From: Fidelibacterota bacterium | GTDB taxonomy: Bacteria > Marinisomatota > SORT01 | Length of the DNA stretch: 21,723 nucleotides | NCBI GenBank assembly: GCA_022563775.1 | Contig: JADFMS010000023.1 | Span: 1 to 21,723 of the forward strand | Direction of reading: 5' to 3' | In this document: positions 16,144-21,723 of the stretch, piece by piece | Position numbering within the stretch: position 1 is the first letter of the stretch | Layout of the letters: every line of letters begins with the position of its first letter | Notes under the pieces: generated by a model | Seen by the model: the letters and a program-made list of their open reading frames with translations, nothing else | What the model was told of the DNA's origin: nothing | Database searches by the model: none | Position numbers and translations under genes: made by a program

Positions 16144-16539
16144 GTGGAGACCATTATTCGTTTATCATTTCTTATAGTCTTATTTTCTTCTCTTTTAGCA
16201 GCCGCATGTGGGGAGAGTGTTGCGCCTGTGGACGTTAGCTATCAAGAACACATACAGGATGGGATTTTTAATTTATCATGTCTGGTCGCTTGTCATGACA
16301 GCGCGCGACAGGCGGGGTTAGAACTTACTTCCTGGGAGACGCTGATGGAGGGGGGAGATAACGGACCGGTAGTAGAAATAGGTAATGCGGAGGCAAGTCC
16401 ATTGGTTTGGAGCGTAGAAGGACGGAACGATCTTGGAATCTCAGTGAGCCTTATGCCGCCGGCAGGATTTCCTCAGCTTAACGGAACTGAAATTAGACTA
16501 ATCAAGGATTGGATAGATCAAGGTGCCAAAAATAATTAA
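16144..16539 (+). CDS. Small c-type cytochrome-like lipoprotein with a CxxxCH motif
   Basis: The 131 residues open with a signal sequence ending in L-L-A-A-A-C22, a lipobox-like site with A rather than L/V/I at -3. C46-L-V-A-C50-H51 is a heme-attachment motif with three residues between the cysteines, not the usual two. The rest (G-L-E-L-T-S-W-E-T-L-M-E-G-G, G-N-A-E-A-S-P-L-V, M104-P-P-A-G, then I-R-L-I-K-D-W-I-D-Q-G-A) follows the layout of the planctomycete-type cytochrome c domain (PF07635), in which the M-P-P methionine could be the sixth heme ligand. It starts with GTG 3 bases after sdhB and overlaps the next gene by 17 bases. A role in envelope electron transfer next to SDH is inference. 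It could also bind no heme. Confidence 0.7.
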   Translation: METIIRLSFLIVLFSSLLAAACGESVAPVDVSYQEHIQDGIFNLSCLVACHDSARQAGLELTSWETLMEGGDNGPVVEIGNAEASPLVWSVEGRNDLGISVSLMPPAGFPQLNGTEIRLIKDWIDQGAKNN

Positions 16540-17635
16540 ATTCAATAATTGTACAGCATTTGGTCGGTTGCTGATTATCTGTTTGGTGATCACTGTTCAA
16601 TCTAAATCTATAAGCGCTCAGGAGCTTCAATTTTATGGAATCCCGGAATACGGCAGCCGTTCGATCGGGATGGGACTAACAGGAATAATTGATGCTTACG
16701 GACCTCTGTCGGTATTAAGAAATCCTGCCCTGAACAGGACGGGAAAGCGAGTGACGATAAAACCGTTTTTTCAATGGATAGGAAACGGTGAATGGGAGGA
16801 TGTCACTCTCATACCTCGACAGCTGAACGACATGATCTCACCTGATAATGTCAGCAGCGCTACAGGTTTGACGTCAAGATATCTTGGTGGCGTAATTCAA
16901 GGAAGAGGTTTTACACTTGGTTATATTCACTCCAATCGTAAAGAATTTCTATTTGATAAAGGTCTGATAACAGATATAGGTATTTACACTATAACCCCAA
17001 AATATTACGGAAGGCGCGTAAAATCAGATCTTCTCTTTGCCGGATATAATCTGAAATTCAGCAGTAAAGGAAGAATCGGGTTCATGCTCAAAAATTTCCA
17101 ATTTCGTGATACAGGAAATATAAGTACATCCTCATCATCCATTGTTAACAGGGACGGAGTCGATAACTTCTTAAATGAAATAGAATCGACAAAAGAGACA
17201 ACAGTTGCTGTTGATATTGGTGGACTTTTTGGGCTGTCACTCTTAAACAAACCGGTAACTATTGGATTCTCTCTCATTAACGTTGTTTCAAGTGATTCCG
17301 CAAATGAAGAACCTGTGCCATTTTATCTGAATGCGGGTATCGCAGTAGTACCGCTCAGGAATTTACTGATTGAATTCAATGTTATAGATATTAGTGATGA
17401 GGACGGGATGTTCTCAAAAACCGGAAAACGCATTGGGATCGAGTATACAATGCGGGGATTGCGGATTCGCTCAGGTTTTTACGGGGATAATCTCTCTTTC
17501 GGATTGGGTGTAGGCGGCGAAGGGCTAAGTATCGATTACGGAGTTATGGAGATTGAACACACTAATGTGATAGGCAGGAATAACAAAGAGAGTTTTCAAT
17601 CTATACAGGTAAGTCTTAGCGGGAATTTCTATTGA
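16523..17635 (+). CDS. Outer-membrane beta-barrel protein, PorV/TraF-like
   Basis: A predicted outer-membrane barrel of 370 residues, function unknown. A signal peptide covers residues 1-32 (hydrophobic 14-25, cut after S-I-S-A). The mature N terminus has S-R-S-I-G-M-G-L-T-G-I-I-D-A then L-R-N-P-A-L, a pattern shared by PorV and the conjugal-transfer TraF-like barrel family. Many alternating strands follow, ending in S-G-N-F-Y, an aromatic barrel end. The start GTG at 16523 lies inside the cytochrome-like gene, and the stop overlaps the Nudix start (TTGA). The tight overlap with the cytochrome-like lipoprotein suggests the two are made together. Not recognised more closely. Confidence 0.6.
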   Translation: MPKIIKFNNCTAFGRLLIICLVITVQSKSISAQELQFYGIPEYGSRSIGMGLTGIIDAYGPLSVLRNPALNRTGKRVTIKPFFQWIGNGEWEDVTLIPRQLNDMISPDNVSSATGLTSRYLGGVIQGRGFTLGYIHSNRKEFLFDKGLITDIGIYTITPKYYGRRVKSDLLFAGYNLKFSSKGRIGFMLKNFQFRDTGNISTSSSSIVNRDGVDNFLNEIESTKETTVAVDIGGLFGLSLLNKPVTIGFSLINVVSSDSANEEPVPFYLNAGIAVVPLRNLLIEFNVIDISDEDGMFSKTGKRIGIEYTMRGLRIRSGFYGDNLSFGLGVGGEGLSIDYGVMEIEHTNVIGRNNKESFQSIQVSLSGNFY

Positions 17636-18060
17636 CAGATGATTATGACGAACGGTCTGCCGGATTTATTCTTTGTAAAAGGAACGGTGAAACTAAATAC
17701 CTGCTTCTTCTTCATGGGAGCGACTACTGGAACTTTCCAAAAGGAAAGCTCGAATCAGGGGAATCATATTTAGAAGCTGCGCTGAGAGAATTAAAAGAAG
17801 AAACCGGAATAACAAAGATCGAAATTGTGGATGGATTTACATTTTCATACGATTATTCGTTCTATGCCGGGAGTTTAAAAATAAAGAAGTTAGTAAAAAT
17901 GTTCTTAGCGTATTATCTTAGAGGTGATGTCGTTATTTCATATGAACACAAAAGATTTAAATGGTCAACATTTGATGAGGCGATAGCGATTTTAAAATTT
18001 GAAAATATCAAACGGCAATTAAGGGAGGCGGAATCGTTTCTTGCTAAGAAGAATCAGTAG
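17632..18060 (+). CDS. Nudix hydrolase, Ap4A hydrolase-like
   Basis: Predicted to hydrolyse a nucleoside diphosphate linked to another group. The 142 residues hold a complete Nudix box G38-x5-E44-x7-R52-E53-L-K-E56-E57-T-G-I60. The sequence before the box (A-G-F-I-L, Y-L-L-L-L, W-N-F-P-K-G-K-L-E-S-G-E) and the later Y-E-H-K-R-F-K-W resemble the asymmetric diadenosine tetraphosphate (Ap4A) hydrolases, so a role in clearing Ap4A is plausible. The substrate is inferred from these features only. The start TTG overlaps the previous stop by 4 bases. It ends 36 bases before the HTH gene. Confidence 0.8.
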   Translation: MTDDYDERSAGFILCKRNGETKYLLLLHGSDYWNFPKGKLESGESYLEAALRELKEETGITKIEIVDGFTFSYDYSFYAGSLKIKKLVKMFLAYYLRGDVVISYEHKRFKWSTFDEAIAILKFENIKRQLREAESFLAKKNQ

Positions 18061-18096
18061 CAGGGGAGTAAACATACTTGCGATGAGAGTGTAATT

Positions 18097-18384
18097 ATGG
18101 TTAAAAGGGTCATGACGGCGGAGGAATTAGCCGAGTATTTGCAGTTCAGCAGATCGACGATATATAAAATGGCTCGTGAAGGATTTATTCCTGCGATAAA
18201 ATTCGAAAACGTCTGGCGATTTTCTAAAGATGCTATAGAAACATGGTTAAAGAACAGCTCTGAAGAGAATTTTAAGGGTAGTTTGGAAAAAAGCATCGGA
18301 ACATTGGAAACAGTAGAATTCAGAACATTCGAGTTGCGCTTGAGAAGTAACCTTTCAAAAGAAGCGTTTTATGGCAATCACTGA
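18097..18384 (+). CDS. Excisionase-type helix-turn-helix DNA-binding protein
   Basis: A small (95 residues) DNA-binding protein. Residues 5-51 form the HTH_17 (Xis/MerR-like) fold: T7-A-E-E-L-A-E-Y-L, S18-R-S-T-I-Y-K-M-A-R-E-G, I-P-A-I-K, W40-R-F-S-K-D-A-I-E-T-W-L. The remaining 44 residues have no recognised domain and could bind a partner. It overlaps the PIN-domain gene by 14 bases, so the two are likely made as a pair, in the manner of antitoxin and toxin. There is no integrase, attachment site or other mobile-element sign near it, so excision of an element is unlikely. The ribosome site is weak (GAGAG). A toxin-antitoxin role is an inference. Confidence 0.75.
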   Translation: MVKRVMTAEELAEYLQFSRSTIYKMAREGFIPAIKFENVWRFSKDAIETWLKNSSEENFKGSLEKSIGTLETVEFRTFELRLRSNLSKEAFYGNH

Positions 18385-18856
18385 TAGAATATTATTGAAC
18401 ACCGATGTATTGCTTCACGCGGCTGATTCAACATCGCGGCTGCATCAGCAAGCCTATCTCGTCAGAGAAATGGCTCTGAGGGGCGATATAAAGGGATGCG
18501 TAAGTAATGATGTCCTCAGTGAATTATTGATGGCGTTCACAACTGATTACCATGTTTGGAATCCGTTAAGCGTATCAGATGCGATCGGCGAGTATGAGAA
18601 ATATGTCAATCTGAAATCAATAACAAAGATCATGCAGTTACCGGAAACTTTTAGAACGCTGAACCTACTCATAAAGGATTATGGTCTTCGGGGGACTGAC
18701 ATTAAATTAGCAGAACTCATAGCTACTATGATCGACAATAGAGTGCACATAATCTGTACATTCAGGCAGGAGGAATATGAAAGATTCAAAGAGATCGATG
18801 TTCTTAACCCATTTGAATTCGACAACAGGCAGACGTTCATTCAGTTTGGCGAATAA
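18371..18856 (+). CDS. PIN-domain-like protein with altered active site
   Basis: PIN domains are Mg2+-dependent ribonucleases (for example VapC toxins). The 161 residues show a PIN-like start (I-L-L-N10-T-D12-V-L-L-H-A-A-D19), a middle acidic residue (V-L-S-E51-L-L), and a third region (G-T-D110-I-K-L-A-E-L-I-A). The first catalytic aspartate of the usual D-T-N is N10 here. The last acidic site, usually T-x-D-x-x-F, reads T130-F-R-Q-E-E-Y-E-R-F. It may therefore be inactive, or use E134/E135 and D12 instead. The ATG overlaps the HTH gene by 14 bases, and its 3' end overlaps the dipeptidase gene by 80 bases. The PIN assignment rests on pattern, not on a search. Confidence 0.55.
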   Translation: MAITDRILLNTDVLLHAADSTSRLHQQAYLVREMALRGDIKGCVSNDVLSELLMAFTTDYHVWNPLSVSDAIGEYEKYVNLKSITKIMQLPETFRTLNLLIKDYGLRGTDIKLAELIATMIDNRVHIICTFRQEEYERFKEIDVLNPFEFDNRQTFIQFGE

Positions 18857-20039
18857 ATTTCTAATCTCAATTCTCTTACTTCTTCCCCTTTTTGTTTCAT
18901 GCGCTGAAAACACTGATTACAAGAATTTTCATCAGGCGGCATTTGTCGCTGATCTGCATGACGATACTCCCATATCTATCTTGAACGGATTTGACATAGG
19001 AATAAGAAACAGTGATGGTCAGATAGATATGCCCCGAATGCGGGATGGTGGGATGGATCTCATATTTTTCTCAGTCTGGTTGTTTCCGAGTGATTATTTA
19101 GAAAAAGATTTAGCATTTCAAAAGGCAAATGAAATAATTGACGCGGTAGAGGCTGTTGAACAAAAATACCCTTCTCAGTTGAGATTGATACGAACGGCCG
19201 ATGAGGCAATTTCAACGGTAGAAGAAGGGATGTTAGCGGGAACGTTCGGAATGGAAGGCGGCTATCCAATTGAGAATGACCTGTCAAAACTTGAACATTT
19301 CTACGAGCGGGGAGTTAGATATTTTGCTCCCGTGTGGAATAACAATACTTCGTGGGCTACTTCCGCAGAATTCGAGACCACAGATACAACAAATTCAGTT
19401 TTTGGGCTAACGAGGTTCGGCCAGGACGTCATAAGGAAATGTAATGAACTCGGTATTCTCATAGATGTATCGCACTCCGGAGAGCAAACAGTCAAAGATA
19501 TATTGGAAATCAGCGAAGACCCGATAATCGCCTCACATTCGTCTGTTTGGATTCTTACTCCTCATTTCAGAAATCTGAAAGATTACCAATTGAGGGCTAT
19601 AGCCGCGGGCGGTGGAGTCGTGTTCATAAATTTTTACTCCGGTTATCTTGATAGCACTTATCAGAGTAAATTCGACGCCTTGCTTGAAACGCGAAAGAGT
19701 GAACTTGATTCAATAAAAGATGAATTGGAATTTCTCGGAAAGGGAGATGAATATTGGGAGACTCGAAATAGTTTTCTTAGGGATGATATAGAAAGGATTA
19801 AACCGCCATTTGAAGTCCTAATAGACCATATAGATTACGTAGCGAAGTTGGTCGGAGTCGAGCATGTGGGATTGGGGTCCGATTTTGATGGGGTATCGTC
19901 TATGCCGAAAGGCATGAACGATGTCAGAGATCTTCCTAAAATCAGTCAGGCGCTTTTTAGCCGTGGGTACTCGAAAGGAGACGTTAAAAAAATATTAGGT
20001 GAAAATTTACTTCGGGTGTTTAAGAAGGTAACCGGTTGA
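18777..20039 (+). CDS. Membrane dipeptidase (peptidase M19), probable lipoprotein
   Basis: A zinc dipeptidase of the M19 (renal dipeptidase) family, probably lipid-anchored in the envelope. Residues 26-41 form a hydrophobic signal ending in L-F-V-S-C42, a lipobox-like site with F at -3. Zinc ligands line up as H61-x-D63, E160, H233 and H254. Other family stretches are R265-N-x-x-D and G-L-G-S-D-F-D-G near 375. The R-Y-F-A-P-V-W-N-N-N stretch has W where renal dipeptidase has a catalytic-pocket H, as in the bacterial W-N subgroup. The start ATG 18777 has AGGAGGA directly upstream (3-base gap) and overlaps the PIN gene by 80 bases. The alternative TTG 18846 gives a more normal signal peptide but has no ribosome site. 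Confidence 0.88.
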   Translation: MKDSKRSMFLTHLNSTTGRRSFSLANKFLISILLLLPLFVSCAENTDYKNFHQAAFVADLHDDTPISILNGFDIGIRNSDGQIDMPRMRDGGMDLIFFSVWLFPSDYLEKDLAFQKANEIIDAVEAVEQKYPSQLRLIRTADEAISTVEEGMLAGTFGMEGGYPIENDLSKLEHFYERGVRYFAPVWNNNTSWATSAEFETTDTTNSVFGLTRFGQDVIRKCNELGILIDVSHSGEQTVKDILEISEDPIIASHSSVWILTPHFRNLKDYQLRAIAAGGGVVFINFYSGYLDSTYQSKFDALLETRKSELDSIKDELEFLGKGDEYWETRNSFLRDDIERIKPPFEVLIDHIDYVAKLVGVEHVGLGSDFDGVSSMPKGMNDVRDLPKISQALFSRGYSKGDVKKILGENLLRVFKKVTG

Positions 20040-20047
20040 CTATAGAA

Positions 20048-20374
20048 TCAGACTATCGCCCCGGCTGTCTTCAACGCGTTTAGGATATAGTTTTCGCTTG
20101 ATGTACCGGGAACGACATATTTTTCCTGAATGAGAAAATAAGGCGTATCGGTAAGTTTCTCAAATTGTTGAGCTCCGGCGCTACCATTGGATACATTGAC
20201 AATTTCAACGTCGATCTGTTTATTATTCCTGGCAATCCTATCAATTCTATCTATGGCTATTACGCACTGGGGGCACAAATTTGTAACGAACAGCTTTACG
20301 TCAATCTTCGTATTTTGCTCTCTCTTTAAGCCCTCTTTCATTGAGGATGACGACTTTTCGTTTTTGGAATTCAA
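20048..20374 (-). CDS. Thioredoxin/glutaredoxin-fold protein with CPQC motif
   Basis: The 108 residues hold a thioredoxin fold: strand I-D-V-K-L-F-V (24-30), C34-P-Q-C37 at the start of a helix, a second strand I-D-V-E-I-V-N-V (54-61) and T-D-T-P78-Y-F with the cis-proline. It could act as a thiol-disulfide reductant or as a redox partner of the regulator upstream. The N-terminal 22 residues (S, K, E rich) precede the fold. The start is TTG at 20374 with GGAGG 6 bases upstream on the minus strand, which supports it over the ATG at 20341 that has no ribosome site. This makes the gene overlap the 3' end of the Crp/Fnr gene by 74 bases in another frame. It is convergent with the dipeptidase, 8 bases apart. 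Confidence 0.75.
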   Translation of the reverse strand: MNSKNEKSSSSMKEGLKREQNTKIDVKLFVTNLCPQCVIAIDRIDRIARNNKQIDVEIVNVSNGSAGAQQFEKLTDTPYFLIQEKYVVPGTSSENYILNALKTAGAIV

Positions 20375-20993
20375 TCAGACCCTCCCTCTTAAAATCGTTA
20401 AGGCAAGCTGTGGTTGTTTCCCGTGTAGAACCGATAAGGTTTGCGTAATCATAATGTGTAAGGCTGATATCGATGAGTTTCTTATCTCCGACAGCTTTGC
20501 CATGACGGTCTGCAAGTCGAAGGAGAAGGAGCGCAATCCTTTCATGTACTCCACGAAATACGAGGTCTTCAAGCATGGTTTCGATCTGGCGTCGCCTGAA
20601 TCCCATGAGTTTTGTAATGCTGAGAGCAAGCTCAGGTTTTTTATGGATGAACTCTTCAAAGTCTCTGCGGCTAATGATACAAAGATATGCATTTTCCAAT
20701 GCCTCGGCAACAGACGACCTTGTTTGGTCATCACTGACAATAGAGCTTTCACCGAAAATTTCACCCGGTTCGAGTATAACGAGAGTGATCTCTCTTCCAT
20801 CTTCCGATATTTTTGAAATCTTAACACGGCCTTCCTTCAGCAAGTAAACCTGATCGCTCACATCTCCCGGAAGATATATCAAGGACTTCTTGTCGTAATG
20901 CTTCATATGGGTGATGCCGTCGAGCTGCTTCATTTCCGCCTCCGACATACCTTGGAAGATGTTTATCCGTTTCAAGTACCATGTTTTTTCCAT
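20301..20993 (-). CDS. Crp/Fnr-family transcription regulator
   Basis: A 230-residue dimeric regulator. Residues 10-115 form the cyclic nucleotide-binding beta-roll, with G77-E-I-F-G-E82 and T91-R92-S-S-V close to the cAMP-contact pattern of Crp, so it may bind a cyclic nucleotide. Residues 125-145 are the dimer helix, and 177-208 the winged HTH (Y-D-Y-A-N-L-I-G-S-T-R-E-T-T-T). There is no N-terminal cysteine cluster, so it is not an iron-sulfur FNR. The ATG at 20993 follows a predicted promoter with an 18-bp dyad. It is probably the first gene of a two-gene unit with the CPQC protein. The effector and the regulon are unknown. Confidence 0.9.
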   Translation of the reverse strand: MEKTWYLKRINIFQGMSEAEMKQLDGITHMKHYDKKSLIYLPGDVSDQVYLLKEGRVKISKISEDGREITLVILEPGEIFGESSIVSDDQTRSSVAEALENAYLCIISRRDFEEFIHKKPELALSITKLMGFRRRQIETMLEDLVFRGVHERIALLLLRLADRHGKAVGDKKLIDISLTHYDYANLIGSTRETTTACLNDFKREGLIEFQKRKVVILNERGLKERAKYED

Positions 20994-21032
20994 TTAACAT
21001 TGCTCCAAATTTAACAATATTTACGTTGATAA

Positions 21033-21050
21033 ATGTAATTGTAGTTACAT
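21033..21050 (-). promoter_or_regulatory. Perfect dyad, probable Crp/Fnr-family operator
   Basis: ATGTAA (21033-21038), 6 bases, then TTACAT (21045-21050) form a perfect inverted repeat. TGTAA-N6-TTACA has the spacing of Crp-type sites (TGTGA-N6-TCACA) and also fits GTA-N8-TAC. It lies 40 to 57 bases upstream of the start codon of the Crp/Fnr gene and covers the likely -10 element, so autorepression is expected. Binding by this protein is inferred. Confidence 0.5.
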
Positions 21051-21065
21051 AGGTTAAGGTAACAA
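21038..21065 (-). promoter_or_regulatory. Predicted promoter of the Crp/Fnr gene
   Basis: Read on the minus strand, TTGTTA (21060-21065) and TACAAT (21038-21043) are separated by 16 bases, a fair sigma-70-type promoter. The -10 element is the centre of the 18-bp dyad. The start would be about 35 bases before the ATG. Confidence 0.4.
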
Positions 21066-21095
21066 ATCAAGATTTAAATTAACTTTTGAAAAGTT
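21064..21095. repeat. Two short inverted repeats in the argS to Crp/Fnr gap
   Basis: AAATC-AA-GATTT (21064-21075) and AACTTTT-G-AAAAGTT (21081-21095) are perfect short palindromes in the 113-base gap between argS and the Crp/Fnr gene, both on the minus strand. They are AT-rich. They could be extra binding sites upstream of the promoter or a poor terminator for argS. Nothing else is seen in the gap beyond the promoter and operator listed separately. Confidence 0.25.
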
Positions 21096-21106
21096 CGAGG
21101 TTAAAT

Positions 21107-21723
21107 TCACATTGATTCCGGCGCCGAAATGCCGAGTAAACCGAGCCCGTTTCTGATGACAGCGGCTGTAGTTACGCATAAAGCAAGCCGGGAAGCCGTA
21201 ATCTCGTGATCGTCGGAAACCACCTTATGCTCTGTATAAAACCTTGAAAAGAGCGTCGCTAACTCACTAAGAAAAACCGTAAGCAGATGCGGTTGAAGCA
21301 TAGAATTAAGTTTTTCTACCATCTCAGGGAATTCACCGAGAAATGTGATAAGCGCTTTTTCTTCATCAGAATTTAGTAAAGAGAGATCAGGTTCGTCATA
21401 GTTTTCATCCCGCTCGGCTGCCAATCGGATGATACTTGAAATCCGCGCATGGGCATACTGAATGTAATAAACGGGATTTTCATCTGTCTCTTTCTTTGCC
21501 AAGTCCATTTCGAAATTCAAATGACTGTTGACGCTCCTCATGAGGAAAAAATACCGAAGTACATCCTCTCCGACCTCTGTTTGGAGTTCGTCAAGAGTAA
21601 CATAATTCGCCTTCCGCGTAGACATTTTGATCTTTTTCCCCTCTTTCGTGAGCGTTACGAATTGATGCAACAGAATCTTAATTTTTTCAGTGTCATACCC
21701 AAGCGCTTTTACGCCCGCAACCA
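21107..21723 (-). CDS. argS: Arginyl-tRNA synthetase, C-terminal part (5' end outside window)
   Basis: Attaches arginine to tRNA-Arg. Reading from the right edge, the frame is open from 21721 and encodes about 205 residues down to the stop at 21107. It holds the KMSKS-type motif (K-M-S-T-R-K-A-N-Y-V-T-L) followed by G-E-D-V-L-R-Y-F-F-L, then the helical anticodon-binding DALR domain (Y-Y-I-Q-Y-A-H-A-R-I) to the end. The visible stretch just before the motif (L-L-H-Q-F-V-T-L-T-K-E-G-K-K-I-K) is typical of ArgRS. The TTG at 21670 is an internal codon, not the start. The rest of the class I core, including HIGH, lies beyond the window. No strong terminator follows the stop. Confidence 0.93.
   Translation of the reverse strand, partial: VAGVKALGYDTEKIKILLHQFVTLTKEGKKIKMSTRKANYVTLDELQTEVGEDVLRYFFLMRSVNSHLNFEMDLAKKETDENPVYYIQYAHARISSIIRLAAERDENYDEPDLSLLNSDEEKALITFLGEFPEMVEKLNSMLQPHLLTVFLSELATLFSRFYTEHKVVSDDHEITASRLALCVTTAAVIRNGLGLLGISAPESM

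Noticed and set aside
18097..18384. Excisionase-like protein as a sign of an integrated element
   Set aside because: No integrase, direct repeats or tRNA disruption is seen nearby, and the HTH_17 fold is used by many non-phage regulators.
19336..19350. Loss of a pocket histidine in the M19 dipeptidase
   Set aside because: W-N at this place is usual in a bacterial subgroup, and all zinc ligands are present.
20187..20816. A 209-codon open frame on the plus strand across the regulator and CPQC genes
   Set aside because: Both minus-strand proteins have clear family motifs and ribosome sites; the plus-strand frame has none.
21081..21095. AACTTTT-G-AAAAGTT as a terminator for argS
   Set aside because: The stem is AT-only apart from one G-C pair and no T run follows, so it was kept only as a low-confidence repeat.

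Overview
The window looks like a chromosomal segment of a free-living Gram-negative bacterium. It carries outer-membrane proteins of the PorV/PorQ type, an aerobic-type succinate dehydrogenase, a c-type cytochrome-like lipoprotein and a PorV-like barrel in the same run. The PorV/PorQ proteins, an L25 with a long acidic tail and the frequent TTG starts fit the Bacteroidota-Chlorobiota-Fibrobacterota (FCB) superphylum or a relative such as Neomarinimicrobiota. That placement is inference from gene content, not from a tree. Nothing points to a plasmid, phage, insertion sequence or CRISPR array.

Layout. (1) Bases 1-8499, + strand: the tail of a membrane protein, then gltX, ispE, tRNA-Gln(UUG), prs, rplY, pth, hppA, rpsF, ssb, rpsR and rplI. 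This is a tightly packed translation and housekeeping run with gaps of 0-33 bases between genes apart from the tRNA. It ends in two tandem hairpins at 8521-8572. (2) Bases 8639-12763, + strand: priA, a membrane-anchored HExxH peptidase-like protein and a PorV/PorQ-family outer-membrane protein, joined by 4- and 29-base overlaps. A weak hairpin follows at 12798-12822. (3) Bases 12935-20039, + strand: sdhC, sdhD, sdhA, sdhB, a cytochrome c-like lipoprotein, a PorV/TraF-like barrel, a Nudix hydrolase, an excisionase-type HTH protein, a degenerate PIN-domain protein and an M19 dipeptidase lipoprotein. All are on one strand with gaps of at most 36 bases or with overlaps, so they could be one long transcription unit. 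(4) Bases 20048-20993, - strand: a Crp/Fnr-family regulator and a thioredoxin-fold CPQC protein, overlapping by 74 bases and convergent with the dipeptidase. (5) Bases 21107-21723, - strand: the 3' part of argS.

How the parts work together. The first run supplies charged tRNA, ribosomal proteins, peptidyl-tRNA recycling and PRPP, with an ion-pumping pyrophosphatase that can recover energy from the pyrophosphate that biosynthesis releases. The SDH run feeds electrons from succinate to quinone, and its following cytochrome-like lipoprotein and barrel suggest an envelope-linked extension of respiration. The Crp/Fnr gene has a perfect 18-bp dyad centred on its probable -10 element, which suggests autoregulation, and it is translationally coupled to a redox-type protein.

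No stretch over 300 bases lacks a gene; the largest gap is the 171 bases before sdhC. The points most worth a second look are the HTH/PIN pair with altered catalytic residues, the CxxxCH cytochrome-like lipoprotein behind sdhB, the hairpin that holds the pth start codon, the SSB without its usual acidic tip, DEEQ in place of DEEH in PriA, and the Crp/Fnr promoter-operator. I did not find a clearly new multi-gene system.
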